Source of the DNA: Sphingomonas flavescens
Lineage (GTDB): Bacteria; Pseudomonadota; Alphaproteobacteria; Sphingomonadales; Sphingomonadaceae
Direction of reading: 5' to 3'
DNA length: 64,000 nucleotides
Assembly: GCF_030866745.1 (NCBI RefSeq)
Contig: NZ_CP133016.1
Coordinates: 558,001 to 622,000 of the forward strand
How positions within the stretch are numbered: position 1 is the first letter of the stretch; each line of letters begins with the position of its first letter. Below, piece after piece: positions 50,036 through 58,018 of the stretch. Made by a program: the position numbers and the translations under genes. Under the pieces are notes generated by a model, which saw nothing but the letters and a program-made list of their open reading frames with translations, was not told the DNA's origin and searched no databases.

Positions 50036-50136
50036 CGCCTCTCCAATGGTCCCCGTCCGCGTGACGGGCAAGACTTGAGACAGCAACACGCCGGGCCTAA
50101 GTCGCGCTTCATCCCCACCCCAGAAGGAAATACGAC

Positions 50137-50625
50137 ATGACCATCCAGATCGGCGACCGCCTTCCTGACGTTCCCCTAGCCATTGCGACCAACGACGGCC
50201 CGCAGCCGACGACCAGCGGCGATTTCTTCAAGGGCAAGCGCGTTGCGCTCTTCGCCGTCCCGGGCGCGTTCACGCCGACCTGCTCGGCCCGCCACCTGCC
50301 TTCCTATGTCGAAAAGGCCAGTGAGCTGAAGGGCAAGGGCGTCGACGAGATCGCTTGCATCTCGGTCAACGATCCGTTCGTCATGGGCGCGTGGAACAAG
50401 GCCGACGGTTCGGAGGACATCACCATGCTGGCCGACGGCAACGGCGATTTTGCCAAGGCGACCGGCCTTGAGATGGACGGCAGCAAGTACGGCATGGGCC
50501 AGCGCAGCCAGCGTTACTCGATGGTCGTCAATGACGGCGTCGTCGAGCAGCTGAACGTCGAAGCGCCGGGCGAGTATCGGGCGTCGAGCGCCGAATACAT
50601 GCTGGATCAGCTCGCTACCGCCTGA
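50137..50625 (+). CDS. Peroxiredoxin (Prx5-type)
   Basis: 162 residues. A thiol peroxidase that reduces hydrogen peroxide and organic hydroperoxides. The peroxidatic cysteine C49 is in FAVPGAFTPTCSARHLPSY, exactly the Prx5 motif. The later blocks RSQRYSMVVNDGVVEQLNVE and the length also fit Prx5. AAGGAAA precedes the ATG. The next gene downstream has a stress-type promoter. Confidence 0.95.
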   Translation: MTIQIGDRLPDVPLAIATNDGPQPTTSGDFFKGKRVALFAVPGAFTPTCSARHLPSYVEKASELKGKGVDEIACISVNDPFVMGAWNKADGSEDITMLADGNGDFAKATGLEMDGSKYGMGQRSQRYSMVVNDGVVEQLNVEAPGEYRASSAEYMLDQLATA

Positions 50626-50652
50626 CGGCTCACCGCCGCCTCACCACTCCTC

Positions 50653-50685
50653 GCCGCTGTTCGAAAATTTCATGCGAACAGCGGC
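50653..50685 (+). repeat. 11-bp perfect inverted repeat downstream of the peroxiredoxin gene
   Basis: GCCGCTGTTCG (50653-50663) and CGAACAGCGGC (50675-50685) are exact arms around 11 bases. No T-run follows. The right arm carries the -35-like GAAC of the promoter described next. Confidence 0.6.
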
Positions 50686-50699
50686 GGCGCTCGCGCGTT
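50675..50699 (+). promoter_or_regulatory. Possible EcfG-type (general stress) promoter
   Basis: CGAAC (50675-50679), 16 bases, CGTT (50696-50699). The alphaproteobacterial general-stress consensus is GGAAC-N16/17-CGTT, so one base of the -35 differs. The spacing and position, about 40 bp before the ATG at 50741, are right. Confidence 0.5.
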
Positions 50700-50740
50700 T
50701 GACCAACCGACAAGCGTAACAACCATGAGGAGAGTGAACC

Positions 50741-51154
50741 ATGGCAACGAACAACAATCGCGGCGGTCGTGGCGGCAACAATCGCAACCGGAACAATAAT
50801 CCCACCGGCCGTAACCAGTACAGCAGCGGCGGCGTGCTCGACCTCGCCCGTGAGCGGCCGCTGGCCGCTGCCGCCACGGCGGTGGGCGCTGCGGCGGCAG
50901 GTCTCTTCCTGTGGTCGAAGCGTAGCCAGATCAGTGATCAGCTGACGAACCTCAGCGACCAGATCAGCGAGTGGTCGGAAAATGCGCGCGGTGAGGAAGG
51001 CTTCATCGGCCGCAACTTTAAAGGAAGTGATGAGCAGGACCAGTCCGACATCGCGGAAGAAGCGATGACGCTGAAGGCCACGGGCAAGAAAACCAGACGG
51101 CCGCTGGACCCGACCATCGAGAACCAGACGAAAGCCGGCGCCGTCGCTTATTAA
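50741..51154 (+). CDS. Small Asn/Gly-rich membrane-associated protein, probable stress protein
   Basis: 137 residues. The N-terminus is an Asn/Arg/Gly-rich low-complexity stretch (about 3-33), then LAAAATAVGAAAAGLFLW (about 45-62) as a possible membrane helix, then an amphipathic segment with SDQLTNLSDQISEWSE and a charged tail. Its layout resembles stress-induced proteins of sphingomonads, but I do not recognise a named family. A strong ribosome site (GAGGAGA) precedes the ATG. An EcfG-like promoter lies upstream and a terminator follows. Confidence 0.65.
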   Translation: MATNNNRGGRGGNNRNRNNNPTGRNQYSSGGVLDLARERPLAAAATAVGAAAAGLFLWSKRSQISDQLTNLSDQISEWSENARGEEGFIGRNFKGSDEQDQSDIAEEAMTLKATGKKTRRPLDPTIENQTKAGAVAY

Positions 51155-51176
51155 GCTGAATGCAGCCGACGAAGGA

Positions 51177-51202
51177 GGGGCGCTTTCGGGCGCCCCTTTT
51201 TC
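51177..51202 (+). terminator. Rho-independent terminator after the small stress gene
   Basis: GGGGCGC (51177-51183) and GCGCCCC (51190-51196) with a 6-base loop, followed by TTTTT. It also lies just before the stop of the convergent hydrolase. Confidence 0.88.
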
Positions 51203-51958
51203 TTATTGCGTCAGGAAATCGACGATCGCCTGGCCAAGTTCGGGCTTGGTCACCGAGCTCATGTGCGTGCCGGGAATTTCGCGGAACACGGCGTTGGGCA
51301 TCGCTGCGGCCAACTCGGCGGCCGAGCCATTGTCGTCATCTTCCGATCCGCAGACTACCAACGTCGGCATGGTAAAGGCCTGCAGCCAATCCATGAACGT
51401 GTCGGCAAAGCTTTCGAGCAGCAGTCCAGCCGCCACGCGGTCGACCTTCTGGCTCTTCATGAACTGAATCGACAGCCAGTGCGGATCCCCGCGCTGAACT
51501 TGGTCAAACAGTTGGATTGCTTCGATGAAGAAGGTCTTGCGGCGCTGCCAGTGGCGAAGTCCCTCGAGGCCAGCCCCGCCGAGAATCGCACGCCGCGGCT
51601 TCAGCCCCTCGCCCACACCTTCGACGGTGGTCCGTGCTCCCAGGGAAAAGCCGCCCAAATCAAAGTCCGCCAGTTGCAAGCGCGCGATCAGTTCCGTCAG
51701 GTCCCGGGCCAGAATGCCGACAGGATAATGTTCGGCACCGTGTGGCCGACCGCTCAAGCCGTGCGCGCGCAGGTCTGGCATGATGACGCGAAAGCCTGCT
51801 TCGGCAATCCGCGCCGCATGGCCGAACTTAATCCAGTTCATGTTCGCGTCGGAGAACAGGCCGTGCAGCAGCACGACCGGACGCCCTTCCCCAAGCTCAT
51901 GATAGGCCAGCTCAACGCCGTCGGAGGCCGTCCAGCGCGTGACGATCGGCTCGCTCAC
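51203..51958 (-). CDS. Alpha/beta hydrolase
   Basis: 251 residues from GTG 51958, which overlaps the stop of the upstream GFA-family gene as GTGA; the frame to 51988 would run into that gene. The oxyanion motif VVLLHGLFSD, DLRAHGLS and the nucleophile elbow GGFSLGA are visible; the acid and base are likely D in CGSEDDD and H in GTHMSS. It is a soluble esterase or lyase-like enzyme with unknown substrate. Confidence 0.83.
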   Translation of the reverse strand: MSEPIVTRWTASDGVELAYHELGEGRPVVLLHGLFSDANMNWIKFGHAARIAEAGFRVIMPDLRAHGLSGRPHGAEHYPVGILARDLTELIARLQLADFDLGGFSLGARTTVEGVGEGLKPRRAILGGAGLEGLRHWQRRKTFFIEAIQLFDQVQRGDPHWLSIQFMKSQKVDRVAAGLLLESFADTFMDWLQAFTMPTLVVCGSEDDDNGSAAELAAAMPNAVFREIPGTHMSSVTKPELGQAIVDFLTQ

Positions 51959-52401
51959 CCCGGAAACGCCCCGGTGGCGTCGACCCATTTGTCGATCAGC
52001 TTCTGATACTCGTCCGTCCGCATTTCCTGGAGCCCCGCGGTGTTGAGCCAGGCGCGATGCATGCTCTCGGCGCCGAAATGGTGCTTGGGCACGAATGGTG
52101 ACGGATCATCGAACGACGCGACGGTCAGGTCCATATTCTCGCTGCCGTCCTTGAACTTGAAGCCGAGCGAGGTCCCGCATTCCCGGCAGTAAGGTCGCAC
52201 GGCAATCGGTGAGCTATCGAACCAGTCGGGCTCGTGATCCCAGTCGACGTTCGCCTGCTTCACGTTGGTGAAGGCGATCGACACCGATCCCGTTGAACGC
52301 TGACACATTCGGCAATGGCAGAGGTAAGCCTCATGATTGTCGACGTTCGCGGTGTAGCGGATGCGTCCGCAGGCACAGCTGCCGGGCATCGGATCGGGCA
52401 T
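51955..52401 (-). CDS. GFA-family (CENP-V type) zinc-binding protein
   Basis: 148 residues from ATG 52401, with AAGGAGG 6 bases upstream. The zinc ligand pattern SCACGRIRY then CHCRMCQRSTGS and later YCRECGTSLGF is diagnostic of the GFA fold. Members include glutathione-dependent formaldehyde-activating enzymes, but the activity is not proven for most. It is coupled to the hydrolase downstream. Confidence 0.88.
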   Translation of the reverse strand: MPDPMPGSCACGRIRYTANVDNHEAYLCHCRMCQRSTGSVSIAFTNVKQANVDWDHEPDWFDSSPIAVRPYCRECGTSLGFKFKDGSENMDLTVASFDDPSPFVPKHHFGAESMHRAWLNTAGLQEMRTDEYQKLIDKWVDATGAFPG

Positions 52402-52447
52402 CAAATCCTCCTTGAGTCCCGCGTGCCATGCCGGTCTAAGTGGCGTG

Positions 52448-53464
52448 ATGTCCAGCGCGCCGCTTATCCCGTTCGAAGAGATCTCGCGCGATGCAACATG
52501 GCTGGCGCAGGCGCTTGATCCCGCGAGCGGGCAAGTCCGGCTGATCGCGATGAACCGCGCGAGCTATCGCGCCGCGAGCTTCCTCGACGACCGCATGCTG
52601 CAGCAGCCCGTCAACGCGCAAGTGGCGCCATGGCCCGACGTTGAGGAGGCTGTAACTGGAGACCTTCGCAGCGACGCGCGGTGGATTTTTCATATCGGGC
52701 ACGTTGGCTCGACGCTGATTTCCCGTCTGCTGGGGGAGTTGCCGAGCGTGTTGGCCCTTCGTGAGCCGCGGCTGCTCCGCGACCTCGCCCTGAGCCCGGC
52801 AGAAGTGCGCCGGCAATATGTCGATGCGGTCCCGAGGCTCATGTCGCGCACCTTCGCCGCGGATGAGGTGGCCTGTGTGAAGGTGACGAGCTTCGCGAGC
52901 GAGATTGCGCCGGCGCTTGTTCCGCCAAGCGAGCGCGCGCTCTTCCTGTTCGCGCGGCCGGATCATTACATTCCAAGCATTCTCGCCGGGGAGAATAGCG
53001 TCAAGGAATTGCACGCACTTGCCTCGACGCGGGCAGCTCGCATGAAGACCCGTGGCGTTGAGCTGCCCCCCTCGCGGAACGATGCGGAGCTCGCCGCCGG
53101 TGCCTGGGCGAGCGAGATGTGTGCCTTGGAAGCCGCCGCTCTGGCGATGACGGACCGGTCCATCGACTGGTGGGACTTTGACGCTTCGCTGAGGGACATG
53201 CCGGGCGCGCTGGCGCGGATCGCCGATTTCTTCAGCTTTGATGCCGATCAGGAAGCAATCACCGCGATCGCCACCGGACCACTGATGAAGCGCTACTCCA
53301 AGGCGCTGGAGTATGATTACAGCCCGACCCTCCGCAGTGACCTGATCGCCGAGGCATCGCAGCGCCATGCCGACGATATGCGTGGTGCGCTTGCCATGCT
53401 CGCCGCGGCAGCCGACAAGTCGCCGTTGTTGGCGTCAGCGCTGCAACGCGCGGGGGAAGGCTGA
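52448..53464 (+). CDS. Sulfotransferase-like P-loop protein
   Basis: 338 residues from ATG 52448. Residues about 79-100 (WIFHIGHVGSTLISRLLGEL) resemble the phosphosulfate loop of sulfotransferases (GHVGSTL in place of PRSGSTL), and a later RALFLFARPDHYIPSIL resembles the 3'-phosphate region. The rest is divergent, so activity is uncertain. Its stop codon is immediately followed by the ATG of a PKHD dioxygenase, so the two are co-translated. The acceptor is unknown. The divergent GFA gene starts 46 bp away. Confidence 0.7.
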   Translation: MSSAPLIPFEEISRDATWLAQALDPASGQVRLIAMNRASYRAASFLDDRMLQQPVNAQVAPWPDVEEAVTGDLRSDARWIFHIGHVGSTLISRLLGELPSVLALREPRLLRDLALSPAEVRRQYVDAVPRLMSRTFAADEVACVKVTSFASEIAPALVPPSERALFLFARPDHYIPSILAGENSVKELHALASTRAARMKTRGVELPPSRNDAELAAGAWASEMCALEAAALAMTDRSIDWWDFDASLRDMPGALARIADFFSFDADQEAITAIATGPLMKRYSKALEYDYSPTLRSDLIAEASQRHADDMRGALAMLAAAADKSPLLASALQRAGEG

Positions 53465-54127
53465 ATGTACAAGGTCCTGCAGGTTCTGACCGACGACGAG
53501 GTCGCGGAGTGCCGCCGCATCGCCGCCAGCGCGCAATTCGTGCACGGCCGCGTCAGCAACCCGCACAACCAGGCCAAAAACAACGAGCAGCTGCACGAAC
53601 CCGCGACCTACAAGCAGACGGCGCAGTTGCTGCACGCCGCGCTGATGCGCAGCGAAGACTTCGTGAACTTCGCCTTCCCGGTCTCGATGGCTCCGCCGCT
53701 GATCACCCGGTACCAACCGAGCATGCATTACGGCGCCCACACGGACACCGCCTATCTGAAGCTGCCGGGGGGAACGCTGCGCAGCGACCTCAGCTGCACG
53801 ATTTTCCTCAACGATCCCGAGACGTATGAGGGCGGCGCGCTGCGCATCGCGCTCGGCGATGCCGAACTCTCATTCAAGCTCCCTCCGGGCGTTGCCGTTG
53901 TCTATCCCTCGGACACGCTTCATGGCGTAGAGCCGGTGGCGGCGGGCGAGCGCCTCGTGGCAATCACCTTCATCCAAAGCCGCGTCCCCGACCCCTTCAA
54001 GCGCAACCTGCTCTACAACCTCAACGAGGTCGCCGCGCTGGAAGGCCTGCAGATGCAGCCGCAGAACTTTACCCGTCTCCAGCTCGTTCAGAACCAGCTG
54101 CTGCGCTACTGGGGCGAAAAGCCCTGA
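53465..54127 (+). CDS. PKHD-type Fe(II)/2-oxoglutarate dioxygenase (PiuC/YbiX-like)
   Basis: 220 residues. The iron ligands are H92 and D94 (YGAHTD) and H153 (TLHGVEPV), with R163 in position to bind 2-oxoglutarate. It belongs with PKHD-type hydroxylases, whose relatives PiuC and YbiX sit near iron-uptake TonB receptors. The start follows the previous gene without any gap. Cytoplasmic; substrate unknown, possibly the same as that of the sulfotransferase-like partner. Confidence 0.88.
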   Translation: MYKVLQVLTDDEVAECRRIAASAQFVHGRVSNPHNQAKNNEQLHEPATYKQTAQLLHAALMRSEDFVNFAFPVSMAPPLITRYQPSMHYGAHTDTAYLKLPGGTLRSDLSCTIFLNDPETYEGGALRIALGDAELSFKLPPGVAVVYPSDTLHGVEPVAAGERLVAITFIQSRVPDPFKRNLLYNLNEVAALEGLQMQPQNFTRLQLVQNQLLRYWGEKP

Positions 54128-54131
54128 CCGA

Positions 54132-54665
54132 TCATTTGACCTTGTGCCTCGAACAGCTGACCAAGTCGAAAAACTGACGCGCGGTGTAATCGCGCTGGTC
54201 GCCAGACGTTCGGTACCACAGCGCTTCCCGCAGATCGGGAATAAGAAAGTGCGCGGGAGCTGGTCCGTGAAGTTTCGGAACGCTTTTCCACAATTTGTAG
54301 CCAGCATCCGTGGCTATGAAATCCACCTCACCTAGAGGGCGAGGTTGGCCGCTAGAGTTTCGCGATTCCCAGCCGGGGGCCGAGCCAGTCGGCGTCGATG
54401 CCAAATATTGTTGAAGGTTGGATCCACCATCGATCGGGATCCACCAATAAGTTCGTCCAGTTTCTCCAATGTGCATTCGCATTACGAGATTTCCCGGAGG
54501 CGGTCTGGACCTTTCGACCTCATAAAAGTCGGCGGTGACGGAGGACTGCGTGCGAAGCGCGTAGTGCGCGTGCTCGATGCTGCACCTCTGCAGCCCCGCC
54601 GCTGCGAACGTCAAAAAACTGGCGATCACGGTATAATCCGCCGACTGAAACCCGAGCAAAATCAT
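54132..54665 (-). CDS. Unrecognised protein downstream of asd
   Basis: 177 residues from ATG 54665; a TTG overlapping the asd stop at 54692 would add nine residues. A short hydrophobic stretch (about 10-25) may be a signal or anchor. It contains RTYWWIPIDGG and LPDLREALWY-like blocks (seen as IPDLREALWYRTSG) that I cannot assign to a family. It is probably co-transcribed with asd. It converges with the PKHD gene, 4 bases apart. Confidence 0.55.
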   Translation of the reverse strand: MILLGFQSADYTVIASFLTFAAAGLQRCSIEHAHYALRTQSSVTADFYEVERSRPPPGNLVMRMHIGETGRTYWWIPIDGGSNLQQYLASTPTGSAPGWESRNSSGQPRPLGEVDFIATDAGYKLWKSVPKLHGPAPAHFLIPDLREALWYRTSGDQRDYTARQFFDLVSCSRHKVK

Positions 54666-54688
54666 GCTCGACCCGATTTGTGCTGGGA

Positions 54689-55717
54689 TCAAGCCGCCTT
54701 CTGCAAATGCTTGCGGCCCAATAGCTCGGCGATCTGCACCGCGTTCAGCGCGGCGCCCTTGCGCAAGTTGTCACTAACCACCCAAAGGCTCAGCCCGTTG
54801 TCGACGGTCGGATCCTCGCGAATGCGGCTGACGTAGGTAGCATATTCGCCGACAGCCTCGACCGGCGTCACGTAGCCGCCGTTCTCGCGCTTATCGACGA
54901 CCATGATACCCGGCGCCTCGCGGAGAATGCTCCACGCTTCGTCGGCGGAGATTTCGTTCTCGAACTCGATGTTCACCGCTTCCGAATGGCCGACGAACAC
55001 CGGCACGCGCACACAGGTCGCGGTCAGCTTGATCTTCGGGTCGAGGATCTTCTTGGTCTCGACAACCATCTTCCACTCTTCCTTGGTCGAGCCGTCGTCG
55101 AGGAAGCTGTCGATGTGCGGAATGACGTTGAAGGCGATCTGCTTCGTAAAATGCTCGGGTTCGTTACTGTCGCCGACGAAGATGTTGCGCGATTGCTCGA
55201 ACAGCTCGTCCATCCCGCGCTTGCCGGCGCCGGAGACCGATTGATAGGTCGCCACGACGACGCGCTTGATCTTCGCCGCGTCGTGCAGCGGCTTTAGCGC
55301 CACCACCAGTTGCGCTGTCGAGCAGTTCGGATTGGCGATGATATTCTTCTTCGCAAAGCCGGCGATCGCTTCCGGGTTCACTTCCGGCACGATCAGCGGG
55401 ACGTCGGGGTCCATGCGGTAGAGCGAGCTGTTGTCGATCACCGTGCAGCCGGCCGCCGCGGCGACTGGCGCGTAGACTTTGGAAACTTCCGAGCCAGCGG
55501 CGAACAAGGCGATGTCCCAGCCGGTGAAATCGAAATGCTCGAGGTTCTTGACCTTAAGCTCTTCTCCGCTGTCGCCGAAATCGATGACGTCGCCGGTCGA
55601 ACTGGACGACGCGATGGCCGCGACCTCGTCGAGCGGGAATTGACGCTCGGCAAGGATGTTGAGGATCTCGCGACCGACATTGCCCGTCGCCCCGACGACC
55701 GCGACCCGGTAGCCCAT
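54689..55717 (-). CDS. asd: Aspartate-semialdehyde dehydrogenase
   Basis: 342 residues. It reduces aspartyl phosphate to the semialdehyde for lysine, diaminopimelate, threonine and methionine. The N-terminal VAVVGATGNVGREIL binds NADP and the catalytic cysteine is in NPNCSTAQL. SVSGAGKRGMDEL and the C-terminal LRKGAALNAVQIAELL are family signatures. It diverges from the M28 peptidase gene. Confidence 0.97.
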   Translation of the reverse strand: MGYRVAVVGATGNVGREILNILAERQFPLDEVAAIASSSSTGDVIDFGDSGEELKVKNLEHFDFTGWDIALFAAGSEVSKVYAPVAAAAGCTVIDNSSLYRMDPDVPLIVPEVNPEAIAGFAKKNIIANPNCSTAQLVVALKPLHDAAKIKRVVVATYQSVSGAGKRGMDELFEQSRNIFVGDSNEPEHFTKQIAFNVIPHIDSFLDDGSTKEEWKMVVETKKILDPKIKLTATCVRVPVFVGHSEAVNIEFENEISADEAWSILREAPGIMVVDKRENGGYVTPVEAVGEYATYVSRIREDPTVDNGLSLWVVSDNLRKGAALNAVQIAELLGRKHLQKAA

Positions 55718-55807
55718 GTTCTTCTCCGATTAGCTTGCGAGGCCGCCTATCGCATCGGCCCGGTGAAAGCGATATGGCGTTGCGATCCGCGCGGGCAAGG
55801 GGGGAAG

Positions 55808-58018
55808 ATGCGCCGACCGGTTCTGTTGCTCGCCCTGGTCTTGATCGCCTTGCTCGCGGCGTTGGCGGCGACCCCACTGCTGGAAAAGCCGCCTGACCTG
55901 CGCATCCACACTGCGGCCGGCACGTTCGATGCGACCCGAGCCAAGGAACGGCTGGCCATCATCCTCGGAGACGAGAACCCGCACCCGTCGGATTCCGCGG
56001 CATCGGACGTGGTCCGCGCCCGGCTGATTGCCCAGATTGAACAGCTCGGACTGCAACCGATCATCCGCGACCAGTTCGCCTGCAACACTTTGTACAAGCA
56101 GCGCGGCGTTTCCTGCGCGCGTGTTCGCAACATCATCGTGCGGTTGGGACCGCAAACCGGCAAGGCGCTCCTCCTCAACGCGCACTATGACAGCACCCCC
56201 GTCGGCCCTGCCGCCGCAGACGATGGTATCGGTGTCGCGACGTTGCTTGAGGTCGGTTCGATCCTAAAGCAGCGGCCAATCCGGCGCCCGGTGATCCTGC
56301 TGTTTAACGAAGGTGAGGAACTTGGCCTGATCGGCGCCCGCGCCTTCATGGCCGATCCTCTCAGCCGCGACGTCGATGCGCTGATCAATCTCGAAGCGCG
56401 CGGCGTGACGGGTCCCGTCAACATGTTCGAGACCAGCCGGCCGAACGCGGCGCCGATCGCTGCCTTCGCGAATGCGGTCGACCGCCCGATTGCGAACTCT
56501 CTGTCGACGGACGTCTACCGGCTCATGCCAAACTATACCGACGTCAACAGTTTCGCCGAGCGCGGTTGGTTGACGCTGAACCTGGCGCCGATCGGCAACG
56601 AGACCCGCTATCACAGCCCTGGCGACACCGCAGCGGCGCTGGACCCTGCGACGCTGCAGCACATGGGTGACCAGACATTGGCCTTGGCCGAAAAACTGGC
56701 GCTCGGCACGCCGCGGGCAGAGAGCGGCGACCGGATCTTCATGGACGTTGCGAGCCGCGTGCTCGTCTCAATGCCGCTGTTCGTCGGCGCGATCCTCCTT
56801 GCCATCCTCCTGCTGGCTTTCGCTGTCCTCGCTCTTGTGCGGGGGGGCCTAGCGCGCGGCACCATCTTGGTCGTCGGAACGATGTTCGCGGGAAGCGTGG
56901 CTGCCTGGATCTTGCTCGAACTGATCGGTCTGCTCCGCCCAGGCATGTTCTGGCGCGCATCTCCGAGCTGGACGCTTCTCATGGTTTATGCGGTCATGAT
57001 TGCCTGCGGCGTTGGCCTGATGACCACCATCGGGCGCACCCTGGACCGAACGGAGCTCCGCCCGGTCTTCTGGTTCATCTTCCTCATCCTGGGTGGCGCC
57101 GTCGGCCTCTTCGCCCCCGGCGGAATCGTCTACTTCCTGTTCCCACCGCTCATTGTTCTGGCAGGGATGATAGCGAAGCAAAGGTGGCAACCAGCAGAGC
57201 GCGTCGCGTCGATCGTCGCCGTCGCCGTGCTCTATCTTACCTGGGGTGCGATGCTGGGGCTCCTTCAGGAGTTGCTCAACGTCGGCCCGATGTGGATCTT
57301 CGCCCTGCTCGGCAGCTTCCTCATCCTGCCCGTCATCATCGAGGCGCGCTCGCTGATTGCGAATGCCGGAAGCGGCTTTGCGATCGCCCTGCCCGCGCTG
57401 CTGACAGCGACAGGCGTCGTCGCCGTGCTGGCAGCCCCCGCTTACTCTGCAGACCGGCAGCAGCGGTTCGTGATCCAGCGGGCCACCGAAATGCCGAGCG
57501 GCAAGAGTTGGTGGTCAATCCTGAACGACGGTGCGCCACTCCCCAGAGCCATGCCGGGAAGTTGGTCGCGCGGAACGCTTCCAATCAGCGAACGCCAACG
57601 GTGGCTTGCGCCTGCCCCGCAAGACCAGCTGAGCCATGCTCCCGCTTTGCAAGTCGTGTCCCAGGAGAGTCTCGGAAAAGGCCGCGCGCTCACCTTCCGG
57701 CTGGCAGCCAATGGAAACGAGCGGATCGAGCTTAGCGTCCCGGAGGGGACCCGGATCCTGTCGGCGGGCGTGGATGGTTTCATCATGCCAATCGATCAGA
57801 AGGCGTCCGGCAAGACCAGCATCAGCTGCGGGGGGCGCAGTTGCGATGGGGCGGTCGTTCAACTCACGACTGCGCAGCCAGGCCCGGTCCGATTGAATAT
57901 CTTGGGTACCCGTCCGCTGCCGGCAAACGCGACGCCCCTTCTGAATGCGCGACCGCAACTGGCTCGGCCGCAATACAACCGCGACGAGGCCATAACCTAC
58001 ACGCGGCAGACGCTTTAG
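55808..58018 (+). CDS. M28-family metallopeptidase with C-terminal membrane domain
   Basis: 736 residues from ATG 55808 (GGGGAAG directly upstream); the open frame back to 55310 is antisense to asd and is not supported. A signal anchor (about 5-23) precedes the peptidase domain. Zinc ligands are H126 (NAHYDS), D139 (AAADDG), E170/E171 (EGEELGL), E196 (NLEARG) and H269 (RYHSPGD). About eight membrane helices follow (about 315-545), then a C-terminal beta-rich region. The layout resembles ER aminopeptidase-type M28 proteins; it should cleave peptides in the periplasm. Confidence 0.88.
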   Translation: MRRPVLLLALVLIALLAALAATPLLEKPPDLRIHTAAGTFDATRAKERLAIILGDENPHPSDSAASDVVRARLIAQIEQLGLQPIIRDQFACNTLYKQRGVSCARVRNIIVRLGPQTGKALLLNAHYDSTPVGPAAADDGIGVATLLEVGSILKQRPIRRPVILLFNEGEELGLIGARAFMADPLSRDVDALINLEARGVTGPVNMFETSRPNAAPIAAFANAVDRPIANSLSTDVYRLMPNYTDVNSFAERGWLTLNLAPIGNETRYHSPGDTAAALDPATLQHMGDQTLALAEKLALGTPRAESGDRIFMDVASRVLVSMPLFVGAILLAILLLAFAVLALVRGGLARGTILVVGTMFAGSVAAWILLELIGLLRPGMFWRASPSWTLLMVYAVMIACGVGLMTTIGRTLDRTELRPVFWFIFLILGGAVGLFAPGGIVYFLFPPLIVLAGMIAKQRWQPAERVASIVAVAVLYLTWGAMLGLLQELLNVGPMWIFALLGSFLILPVIIEARSLIANAGSGFAIALPALLTATGVVAVLAAPAYSADRQQRFVIQRATEMPSGKSWWSILNDGAPLPRAMPGSWSRGTLPISERQRWLAPAPQDQLSHAPALQVVSQESLGKGRALTFRLAANGNERIELSVPEGTRILSAGVDGFIMPIDQKASGKTSISCGGRSCDGAVVQLTTAQPGPVRLNILGTRPLPANATPLLNARPQLARPQYNRDEAITYTRQTL

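Noticed and set aside
55310..55807. N-terminal extension of the M28 peptidase
   Set aside because: It runs antisense to asd and has no signal-peptide character; ATG 55808 has a ribosome site and begins a normal signal anchor.
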